DNA from: Equibacterium sp963662035
Lineage (GTDB): Bacteria > Bacteroidota > Bacteroidia > Bacteroidales > UBA932
Direction of reading: 5' to 3'
NCBI GenBank assembly: GCA_963662035.1
Contig: CAVLDO010000014.1
Location: 1 to 50,452 of the forward strand
DNA: 50,452 nucleotides
Part shown: positions 24,857 through 31,301 of the stretch, one piece after another
How positions within the stretch are numbered: position 1 is the stretch's first letter
Layout of the letters: every line of letters begins with the position of its first letter
The notes under the pieces: generated by a model
Databases searched by the model: none
What the model was told of the DNA's origin: nothing
The model's input: only the letters and a program-made list of their open reading frames with translations
Made by a program: the position numbers and the translations under genes

Positions 24857-25702
24857 ATGAGCTATTATTTACCCGATTGGAAGCAGAGTCTGCTGCTGGT
24901 GCTGATTTTTTTTGCCGGATCTGTGGCGGTGGCCGCTCTGGTGACCCTCGGTGGAATAGGGAGCACTTCGCTGATGTACGCTCTGACAATGATGTCCCCG
25001 CTGCTTTGGGCCGTGTTCTGCTCGCAGCGCAGCCGTGCATCAGGCGGGGGGAGCGTCCCCCTCGATGACCCGCAGCGCGGCGCCTTTGGCTCGATGCTGC
25101 CCGTGGCGCTGCTCTGCGCCGCCGCAACTCCTTTTATAGGGGTTCTGACGGAGCCTTTGGCAAGCCTTTTCCCGATGTCCGACGCAATGCAGGCGGCTTT
25201 GGAGAAGCTCACCGACCTCTCGCACCCTTGGGATTCGGTTCTGGCCACGGTGATTCTGGCCCCCCTGTGCGAGGAGCTGCTCTGCCGAGGCATCATCTGC
25301 CGCGGGCTGCTCACTGCCGGGCGCCCCCGGCCGGCCATCATATTCTCTGCATTCGTATTCGCCCTTCTGCACGGCAACCTTACCCAGGGCACGGTCGCCT
25401 TTGTGCTGGGCGTGTTTATGGGGTGGGTCTATTTCCGCACCCACTGCCTATGGTGCACCATAGCCGTCCATTTCGTTAACAACGGCCTCTCGATGCTCTT
25501 TGCCGTTCTGTTTCCCGACCTGCCGGTTACGGCAACTTATGCCGGCCTGCTGCCCCGGGGGGCATACATCGCCCTTGTAATCTCCAGCGCCGCCATTGTT
25601 GCGGCCGTCATATATACAATTCACCGTAAATACAAAGATGAACAAAGCATTGTATCCTTTGCGGTTCGCCCCTCTGCAAGTAGAGAAACGCTGGGGCGGT
25701 AG
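24857..25702 (+). CDS. CPBP family intramembrane metalloprotease
   Basis: A 281-residue inner-membrane protein with about eight hydrophobic segments and the CPBP/CAAX-protease (ABI) motifs: EE of APLCEELLCRGIIC (about 136-149), FVFALLHGN (about 172-180), and TIAVHFVNN (about 208-216), giving the metal-binding Glu/His/His/Asn set. Such proteases may process prenylated or other membrane proteins; the substrate here is unknown. Starts at ATG 24857, 18 nt past the -7 box. Its 3' end overlaps manA by 65 bp (25638-25702) in another frame. Confidence 0.9.
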   Translation: MSYYLPDWKQSLLLVLIFFAGSVAVAALVTLGGIGSTSLMYALTMMSPLLWAVFCSQRSRASGGGSVPLDDPQRGAFGSMLPVALLCAAATPFIGVLTEPLASLFPMSDAMQAALEKLTDLSHPWDSVLATVILAPLCEELLCRGIICRGLLTAGRPRPAIIFSAFVFALLHGNLTQGTVAFVLGVFMGWVYFRTHCLWCTIAVHFVNNGLSMLFAVLFPDLPVTATYAGLLPRGAYIALVISSAAIVAAVIYTIHRKYKDEQSIVSFAVRPSASRETLGR

Positions 25703-26684
25703 CGCACTCAAAAAAGAGTTCCACAAGGTTCCGGCCCCCGCACAGAAGGACGCCGGCATCAACACCGACAGCATCGGCGAGTCGTTTGAAGTTTACGAGG
25801 CGGGCGAAGACGCTTCCAGCTCCATTGTGAACGGCTTTCTGGCGGGAAACGACCTCTATTCCATATTGGAGACCTATTTGGGCGACCTGGTGGGGGACAA
25901 TATCTACGATAACTTCGGCAACCAGTTTCCGCTGCTCATAAAGTATCTGGATGTGGAGGGGAGGCTCTCGGTGCAGGTGCATCCTACCGATGAGATAGCC
26001 GCCGAACGCTACGACAGTCTGGGCAAGAACGAATTCTGGTATGTGATGGACGCCGCCCCCGATGCAGTGGTCTATATGGGACTCAACCGCGACACCACAG
26101 CCGAAGAATTCTACCGCAAGTGCAAGGACGGCTCGGTGGAGGAACTGCTAAACGCCTACCACCCGCAGAAGGGAGACTGCTTCTTTATCAAGGCGGGCAC
26201 GGTGCACGCCGCGCAGGGGGGCGTAGTGATAGCGGAGGTTCAGGAAAACAGCGACACCACGCTGCGGCTCTACGACTGGGGCTTCGAGAATGACCCCGCA
26301 ACCCGCCGCGAGATGCACCTGGACGAGGCCATCGACTGCATAGACTACTCTAAATACAAGGCTGCAGAGCTGTTCACCCCGGCCAAGATGGCGCGCGGCG
26401 TGGTGTGCGACACCCGCTGGTTTACCATTAACGTGCTGCACATAAACGGCGAATACGCCACCGATCCCGACAATTACAACAGTTTCGTGCTCTATATGTG
26501 CGTGCAGGGTTCGGCACGCCTCTGCACTTCTGCCGGGGAGGAGACTATGCGGCAGGGGGAGACGCTGCTGGTGCCCGCCGCGATGGACTCCTACAAGGTC
26601 TGCAGCGACGGCGCCGGGGCAATTCTGCTGCAGGTCAGCATCCGCAAGATAGAAGAGGCCCGGGATGAATATATCAGACAGTAA
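25638..26684 (+). CDS. manA: mannose-6-phosphate isomerase, class I type
   Basis: Zinc enzyme interconverting fructose-6-P and mannose-6-P, feeding GDP-mannose and GDP-fucose synthesis or mannose breakdown. 348 residues. Cupin metal-site landmarks are VQVHPTDEIA (about 112-121), KNEFWYVMDA, and the FFIKAGTVHAAQGG...EVQENSDTTLRLYDWGF run (about 180-220). The N terminus MNKALYPLRFAPLQVEKRWGG fits the family, which forces a 65-bp overlap with the CPBP gene. It continues into the S4-domain gene 54 bp downstream. Confidence 0.93.
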   Translation: MNKALYPLRFAPLQVEKRWGGSALKKEFHKVPAPAQKDAGINTDSIGESFEVYEAGEDASSSIVNGFLAGNDLYSILETYLGDLVGDNIYDNFGNQFPLLIKYLDVEGRLSVQVHPTDEIAAERYDSLGKNEFWYVMDAAPDAVVYMGLNRDTTAEEFYRKCKDGSVEELLNAYHPQKGDCFFIKAGTVHAAQGGVVIAEVQENSDTTLRLYDWGFENDPATRREMHLDEAIDCIDYSKYKAAELFTPAKMARGVVCDTRWFTINVLHINGEYATDPDNYNSFVLYMCVQGSARLCTSAGEETMRQGETLLVPAAMDSYKVCSDGAGAILLQVSIRKIEEARDEYIRQ

Positions 26685-26738
26685 TCTGAGGGATTGCCCA
26701 GGCGTTTAAAGTTCAGGGCTCAAGTTCAGCGACAGATT

Positions 26739-27140
26739 ATGACAAGAATCGATAAATATCTGTGGTGCATAAGGGTGTTCAAGAGCAGGGGGGAGGCGAC
26801 CGACGCCTGTAAGGGAGGCAAAGTGAAAGTGGCCGGTCAGGAGGCCAAGCCATCCCGCGAAATCAAGCCGGGCGACACCATAGAGGTGCGCAAAGGCCCT
26901 GTAATCTACACCTACAAGGTGATAGAAGAGGTTGACAAGCGGCAGGGAGCGGCCCTGGTGCCCCGCTACGCAGAAAACATCACCCCGGAGAGCGAACTGG
27001 CCAAACTCAACGCCCCCCGCGAGTCATTCTTTGTGACGCGCGATCGGGGCGCCGGCCGGCCCACAAAAAAAGAGCGCCGACAGATGGACACTCTTTATTC
27101 TGTTTTGGAAGAGGATTTCTCTTCCGGAGACTTTGACTGA
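26739..27140 (+). CDS. S4 domain RNA-binding protein (Hsp15-like)
   Basis: A 133-residue protein with an N-terminal S4 domain (residues 1-55, MTRIDKYLWCIRVFKSRGEA and VKVAGQEAKPSREIKPGD) and a basic C-terminal tail (RGAGRPTKKERRQMD). It resembles Hsp15, which in E. coli binds stalled 50S subunits carrying nascent-chain tRNA. The start is the ATG at 26739; the longer frame to 26694 reads intergenic sequence. The last 46 bp overlap the convergent pth gene, so the acidic C-terminal end (SVLEEDFSSGDFD) is shared DNA. Confidence 0.88.
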   Translation: MTRIDKYLWCIRVFKSRGEATDACKGGKVKVAGQEAKPSREIKPGDTIEVRKGPVIYTYKVIEEVDKRQGAALVPRYAENITPESELAKLNAPRESFFVTRDRGAGRPTKKERRQMDTLYSVLEEDFSSGDFD

Positions 27141-27721
27141 AGCTGCGGGGGACTGTTGCGGTTGAACCGCGTCATAGCCCTGTCGGGGCCCTCCAGCACA
27201 AAGCACTTGATGGCCTCCACGGCGTTGCCGAGCACATCAGGCAGTATGCGCTTCTGCTCCAAAAGCAGCTCCCCCAACACGAAATCTATCTGTCCGCCGC
27301 GGGCAAACCCGTTTCCGATGCCCATCCGCAGCCGCGCATACTGGTCGCTTGACAGATGAAAGTCGATGCTCTTGAGGCCGTTGTGCCCCCCGGCGCTGCC
27401 CGACTTGCGCAACCTGAGCGCCCCGAAAGGGAGGGCCAGGTCGTCCACCACCACCAGCAGATTCTCCGGCGCGATGTTCAGCTTCTTGACCCAGTAGGCC
27501 ACAGCTTTGCCGCTGTTGTTCATATAGGTGGAGGGCTTGAGCAGGTTAAGCGTGTTGCCCTTCAGGCGGATCTGCGACACGTCGCCATACCTGTCAGAAG
27601 AAAAAACGGCACCGGATGCCCCACACAGGGCATCCAGTGCCATAAATCCCATATTGTGCCGTGTCTGAGCGTACTCCGGGCCGATATTTCCGAGCCCCAC
27701 GATAAGGTACGTCTGAGCCAT
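27095..27721 (-). CDS. pth: peptidyl-tRNA hydrolase
   Basis: Frees tRNA from peptidyl-tRNA dropped by ribosomes. 208 residues. Catalytic His22 in YAQTRHNMGF, substrate-binding Asn in KPSTYMNNSGKAV, Asp in VVVDDLALPFG, and GSAGGHNGLKSI are all present. Compared with the usual length of about 190, it has a Ser/Lys-rich C-terminal extension, which is the part that overlaps the convergent S4 gene (27095-27140). It lies 24 bp past rplY; besides readthrough from that gene, a full -7 box sits 4 nt before its ATG. Confidence 0.95.
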   Translation of the reverse strand: MAQTYLIVGLGNIGPEYAQTRHNMGFMALDALCGASGAVFSSDRYGDVSQIRLKGNTLNLLKPSTYMNNSGKAVAYWVKKLNIAPENLLVVVDDLALPFGALRLRKSGSAGGHNGLKSIDFHLSSDQYARLRMGIGNGFARGGQIDFVLGELLLEQKRILPDVLGNAVEAIKCFVLEGPDRAMTRFNRNSPPQLQSKSPEEKSSSKTE

Positions 27722-27725
27722 TGCA

Positions 27726-27733
27726 CAAAAATA
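27726..27733 (-). promoter_or_regulatory. possible -7 box for pth
   Basis: TATTTTTG on the minus strand, full TAnnTTTG match, 4 nt before the pth ATG at 27721. It lies inside the short rplY-pth gap, so it would be an internal promoter giving a leaderless pth mRNA. Confidence 0.4.
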
Positions 27734-27745
27734 ATCTGCGCCGTA

Positions 27746-28324
27746 CTACTCTGCAGACCCCTCTGCCGCTGCAACTGCGTTGCGGGTGGACAGGCAGGTG
27801 CAGATGATGGTGGCCTTGGGGTTGACGATGCTGATGTTGTCGAACTTGAGGTCGCCTGCAGTGATGCGCTTGCCGATTGCAAGGGGGGTCACGTCAACGG
27901 TGAGGCTGTCGGGCAGATTCTCCACCAGACCGCTGATGCGCAGCTTGCGGCGGCTCACTTGGAGCTTGCCGCCGGCCTTTACGCCCACCGAGTTGCCGCT
28001 GATGATGATGGGCACCTCCACGGTGACGGGCTTTTTGCCGCTTACGACAAGGAAGTCAGCGTGCAGAGCGCGGTCGGTTACAGGGTGATACTGAACTGCG
28101 TGCAGCAGGGCGGTGAACTTCTGGCCGTCAACGTCCAGATCCACGATGTGGCAGTAGGGGGTGTCGGTGAAGTTCTTGAGATCCTTCTCCTCCACGGAGA
28201 AAGTGATGTTTGTGATGCCGTTGCCATAAACCACGCAGGGAACCTTGCCCTCTTTGCGGATGGCGCGCACGTCAGCCTTGCTGCCCACGGCCCTCTTGGA
28301 GCCGGAAATTGCCAAATGTTTCAT
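27746..28324 (-). CDS. rplY: 50S ribosomal protein L25/general stress protein Ctc
   Basis: A 192-residue two-domain L25 (Ctc type) that binds 5S rRNA. The N-terminal L25 domain starts MKHLAISGSKRAVGSKADVR and includes KEGKVPCVVYG; the C-terminal TL5 domain has HADFLVV, VPIIISGNSVGVKAGGKLQ and DVTPLAIG. The short acidic/Ala C-terminal tail is common. It precedes pth, the same pairing known in many bacteria, both acting on translation. Its leader of about 90 nt holds two hairpins. Confidence 0.95.
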   Translation of the reverse strand: MKHLAISGSKRAVGSKADVRAIRKEGKVPCVVYGNGITNITFSVEEKDLKNFTDTPYCHIVDLDVDGQKFTALLHAVQYHPVTDRALHADFLVVSGKKPVTVEVPIIISGNSVGVKAGGKLQVSRRKLRISGLVENLPDSLTVDVTPLAIGKRITAGDLKFDNISIVNPKATIICTCLSTRNAVAAAEGSAE

Positions 28325-28351
28325 TTGTAAAAGTTTAAAATGTGTTACTCA

Positions 28352-28376
28352 GCTTAAAGGGGTGCCCCCTTCAAGC
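28352..28376 (-). promoter_or_regulatory. rplY leader hairpin
   Basis: On the minus strand an 11-bp stem GCTTGAAGGGG / CCCCTTTAAGC (one G-U pair) with a GCA triloop, ending 27 nt before the rplY ATG. No T-run follows, so it is not a terminator; it lies in the predicted leader and could be a binding site for L25 or a translation regulator (inference). Confidence 0.5.
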
Positions 28377-28387
28377 CCCATTGCACC

Positions 28388-28408
28388 AAAATGCCCGATG
28401 GCACTTTT
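28388..28408 (-). other. second rplY-leader hairpin, or weak terminator of the C11 gene
   Basis: Stem AAAAGTGCC / GGCATTTT with an ATCG loop and one bulged base, read on the minus strand. The last arm ends in TTTT, so it might stop transcripts of the upstream clostripain-like gene, yet it sits downstream of the rplY -7 box and so is also inside the rplY leader. Confidence 0.4.
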
Positions 28409-28418
28409 AACGGGGTGG

Positions 28419-28426
28419 CAAAGATA
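28419..28426 (-). promoter_or_regulatory. -7 box for rplY-pth
   Basis: TATCTTTG on the minus strand, full match, 12 bp past the stop of the C11 gene. It predicts a leader of about 90 nt before the rplY ATG at 28324. Confidence 0.6.
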
Positions 28427-28438
28427 CAAATTTTTCTC

Positions 28439-29647
28439 TTATTCGATAATTTTTACGCGCTGATTCCACTCAAGTTGCTTGTAATAAGCGTTGAGGGCGG
28501 TGTAGGAGTCCTTGGGGATGTAGATGCTAAGGCCGCTGTAATGGTCTATGGCGATGCCGTAGGCTGATTCGGTAGCCCTCTTGAAGGGGACCGCGCTTTC
28601 CAGGGCGGCCGTCAGGGCTTCGTACTGCGCTTCTGTGGAGAACTGCTCGAAATAGTGGGCGAAGTCAAAGAACCAGTCGTGTGACAAGGTGTAATACTTC
28701 TGCACTCCGCTGCGGTACACGCTTTCCATCTCGGTGCGGCGCAGCGCCACTATGTCGGCCGCCACGGAGGCCACATTGTCCAGTTCGCCGCACTTGACAA
28801 GGGCGATGGTGGCCGACTGGTATACCCCCTGCCGGCTCTGGTAGTAGTCGTAGTATTTCTCACAGATGGTCTCCAGCCCGCTCCTGCCGGGATCCAGAAA
28901 CAGCGGATCAAGCAGCTCGGAGTAGGGGAAGCCGTCGATGAGAATCTCCATAGGTGAGGCCACTATCCAGTCGCAGCAGGAGCGCAGCTGATAGAGCGCC
29001 TCCACCGTGCTCATAAGACAGCAGTCCATCAGCAGCGCCTCCCAGTGGTACTTGCCCATAATGGAGGCAAAGTCGCAGATGTCCAGCTCGTCTTTGGTGG
29101 GGCTGTCGTAGCCGATGCTCTCTCGCACCGCGCCGGGCGTGGCGGCGGACACCTCATCCCCGCAGGAGCGGATGCTCTCGCCGCTGCGGTAGTAGCCCGA
29201 CGGCAGCCATCCGGTGCCGTGGGAGGAGAACATCAGCACCCTGTATGTTGGGCTGCACTGCGCCTCGGCGGCCGCGAGCACCCGCTCGAACGACTCGGCG
29301 CTGCAGGCGTTGAAGTCGCTGCCGAAGTTGATGAGTTCCTCGCGTATGACCTGGCCTGACTTGTTGGTGTAGTAGCGCGAGAGGGTGGCGTCGCTGCGCT
29401 TGGTGTCCGTGCTGTTGTCGCGGTTCTGGAAGAATACCAGCAGCTCTTCGCCGGAGGAGTTCTTGGAGGGGACGTGCCCCTTGATCAAGTCCGCCACATT
29501 GCCCTCGGCATAGCTCGAGAGGGAGGCGTCCGTGGCCGCCACATACAGCAGCACCATACGCTTCTGCTCAGGCTCGTGATTACCGGGGCATCCGGTGGCA
29601 AAAACCAGCGCGCACAGTATCAGCGTTATGTTCAGAAATCTTTTCAC
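28439..29647 (-). CDS. clostripain-like (C11) cysteine peptidase lipoprotein
   Basis: A 402-residue lipoprotein of the C11 family, which cleaves after Arg or Lys in characterised members. Lipobox FATGC (Cys20); catalytic His143 in SSHGTGW and Cys210 in MDCCLMSTVEAL, the usual C11 dyad region. Likely surface or periplasmic, with host or environmental peptide substrates (inference). Start is the GTG at 29645-29647: the frame upstream has no ATG that leaves a proper signal peptide, and a full -7 box ends 6 nt before the GTG. It follows murI by 11 bp, and its own -7 box overlaps the murI stop codon. Confidence 0.87.
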   Translation of the reverse strand: MKRFLNITLILCALVFATGCPGNHEPEQKRMVLLYVAATDASLSSYAEGNVADLIKGHVPSKNSSGEELLVFFQNRDNSTDTKRSDATLSRYYTNKSGQVIREELINFGSDFNACSAESFERVLAAAEAQCSPTYRVLMFSSHGTGWLPSGYYRSGESIRSCGDEVSAATPGAVRESIGYDSPTKDELDICDFASIMGKYHWEALLMDCCLMSTVEALYQLRSCCDWIVASPMEILIDGFPYSELLDPLFLDPGRSGLETICEKYYDYYQSRQGVYQSATIALVKCGELDNVASVAADIVALRRTEMESVYRSGVQKYYTLSHDWFFDFAHYFEQFSTEAQYEALTAALESAVPFKRATESAYGIAIDHYSGLSIYIPKDSYTALNAYYKQLEWNQRVKIIE

Positions 29648-29653
29648 AAGCGT

Positions 29654-29661
29654 CAAAATTA
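29654..29661 (-). promoter_or_regulatory. -7 box for the C11 peptidase gene, overlapping the murI stop
   Basis: TAATTTTG on the minus strand, full match; its first three bases are the TAA stop of murI. It ends 6 nt before the GTG start, predicting a leaderless mRNA. Confidence 0.55.
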
Positions 29662-30438
29662 CAAAAAATTGTTGTGCAGACAATACTCGCGGCCGCCGCA
29701 AAGCGAGTCTATCAGAGTCACGGCGGCGGGGTTGAACTCGGCCGACGAGAAGAACTGCCTGGAAGAATGCTCCTTGACACTGCCGACGTATATGCGCTGC
29801 ACCTGCCTGGCCACCGCCGGGGCGGGATTCACTATGGCAGCCCTGCCCCGGGCGATTTTTTCAATCTCTTCCGAGAGGAAGGGGTAGTGGGTGCAGCCCA
29901 GCACAATGTGGTCAGCCCCCGCCTCCAGCATAGGGACTATGTAGCTCTCCAGCAGGGCGACGGTCTCCGGTGTGTGGATGGCGCCGCTTTCCACCGCCTC
30001 CACCAGCCCGTAGCCCACCTGCTCTATGACCTTGATCCCTTCAGAAACCTGCGCATAGTGCTCCAGGGTACGGTGGTAGAGCTCTCCGCTGAAGGTCACC
30101 GCAGTGGCCAGAACCCCCACCACGCCGCTGCGGGTGTTGAGAATCGCCGGCTTGATGGCGGGTTCCATCCCCACGAAAGGGATGCTGAAAGTGCTGCGCA
30201 AATGCTCTATCGCGGCGGCGGTGGCGGTGTTGCAGGCCACCACTACCATCTCAGCCCCACGGTCGGCAAGAAAGCCTGTCACCTGGGTGGCGCGGCTGCA
30301 CAGAAAGTCGTGGTCGCGCGTGCCGTAGGGGCAGTAGCGGCTGTCGGCAAAGTAGAGATAATCCTCCTCGGGCAGCAGCTTAATGATTTCCCGCCACACC
30401 GAAAGACCCCCGAGGCCAGAATCATAGACTCCTATCAT
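29659..30438 (-). CDS. murI: glutamate racemase
   Basis: Makes D-glutamate for peptidoglycan. 259 residues. Catalytic cysteines are Cys69 (VVACNTATAAA) and Cys182 (VLGCTHYPFL); Asp6 in YDSGLGGLSV and the YCPYG loop (35-39) are in place. Its ATG (30436-30438) overlaps the stop of the PorV/PorQ-like gene (ATGA), so it is translated as the third gene of the S8 protease operon. The C-terminal end (REYCLHNNFL) reaches the promoter of the C11 gene. Confidence 0.95.
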   Translation of the reverse strand: MIGVYDSGLGGLSVWREIIKLLPEEDYLYFADSRYCPYGTRDHDFLCSRATQVTGFLADRGAEMVVVACNTATAAAIEHLRSTFSIPFVGMEPAIKPAILNTRSGVVGVLATAVTFSGELYHRTLEHYAQVSEGIKVIEQVGYGLVEAVESGAIHTPETVALLESYIVPMLEAGADHIVLGCTHYPFLSEEIEKIARGRAAIVNPAPAVARQVQRIYVGSVKEHSSRQFFSSAEFNPAAVTLIDSLCGGREYCLHNNFL

Positions 30439-31301
30439 AATTTAAGTTTTGCAGAGAAAGAAAATGTGCCTGCGGCGGTAATGTAGGCTCCGCCGACTTC
30501 AAAATGCCGCCCGACGTAGAATGCCCCGGCGGAAAAATAGGAGGGCATCACCCCCGCGTCGCCTGAGAAATGTCCGCCCAGACGCACTGCCGCGGCCTCC
30601 TTTATCACGAGACCGGCGCCGGCAGTGGCAAACGGCGCGGAATAGTTGCTCACGCTGCCCGCGCTCAGCGCCCCTTCCAGACGCAGAAGCCGCGAGAGCG
30701 GGATGTCGGCGTAGGCTCCGGCGCTGTAGATTGCAGGCAGAAGGCTGCTGCCGTTGCCGTAGTCCAGCGCTCCGCCGATGTTTTTGCCCTGCACCCCGAC
30801 CGTTACGATGCCGGCAAAGGTGTAACTGCAGCCAAAATCGGCTGCGAGACTCTGCGCGTCGCGGTTGCTGCCCAGGGAGGAGTGCAGAAGCCGGCCCGAG
30901 AGGGAGAGCATCAGGCTGCGGAAGGGGTATAGGCGCACCTCCGCCCTGGCGCACATCTCATAGGGCCGGTAGATGCCCGTGGGGTTGCCCCGGTCGTCGT
31001 AGCCGTCGTATTCGGCCATCTGGTTGGAGGAGAACTCCAGCCCCGCCGCCAGAAAGGAGAGGGGGCGGACTATGGCCGAGACATTGCTGATATTGTAATT
31101 GATGCCTTTGGTCTGCCAGAGGGTCTTGGTGAAGCCCGCCTCCAGACGGTCGCCGCTCTGCAGCTGTGGCAGGGCATTGTCGTAGCCCCCCAGCGCGAGC
31201 CTTTCGGCGGAGCTGGGGATGCTCAGGTAAAAGGCAGGCTGCGCCTGCAGGCAGAGCCCGTAAAGTGCAAAGACAAATATGGAGAGCAGCCGTTTCATCA
31301 C
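30435..31301 (-). CDS. PorV/PorQ family outer-membrane protein
   Basis: A 288-residue beta-barrel-like protein: signal peptide (about 1-21, ending CLQAQ), then LSIPSSAERLALGGYDNALP, the start typical of PorV/PorQ-family proteins, followed by alternating-hydrophobic strands up to a C-terminal SFSAKLKL end. PorQ/PorV proteins serve the type IX secretion system (attachment or shuttle parts). Shorter than classic PorV; closer to PorQ in shape. The start overlaps the stop of the S8 protease gene, itself a predicted type IX substrate, so cargo and secretion factor appear co-expressed (inference). Confidence 0.75.
   Translation of the reverse strand: MMKRLLSIFVFALYGLCLQAQPAFYLSIPSSAERLALGGYDNALPQLQSGDRLEAGFTKTLWQTKGINYNISNVSAIVRPLSFLAAGLEFSSNQMAEYDGYDDRGNPTGIYRPYEMCARAEVRLYPFRSLMLSLSGRLLHSSLGSNRDAQSLAADFGCSYTFAGIVTVGVQGKNIGGALDYGNGSSLLPAIYSAGAYADIPLSRLLRLEGALSAGSVSNYSAPFATAGAGLVIKEAAAVRLGGHFSGDAGVMPSYFSAGAFYVGRHFEVGGAYITAAGTFSFSAKLKL

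Noticed and set aside
24816..25127. N-terminally extended frame of the divIC gene
   Set aside because: The extension is Arg/Pro-rich and antisense to the CPBP gene, and runs upstream of the divIC promoter.
26700..26730. Short direct repeat AAGTTCAG (two copies) before the S4 gene
   Set aside because: Only eight bases and two copies; likely chance.
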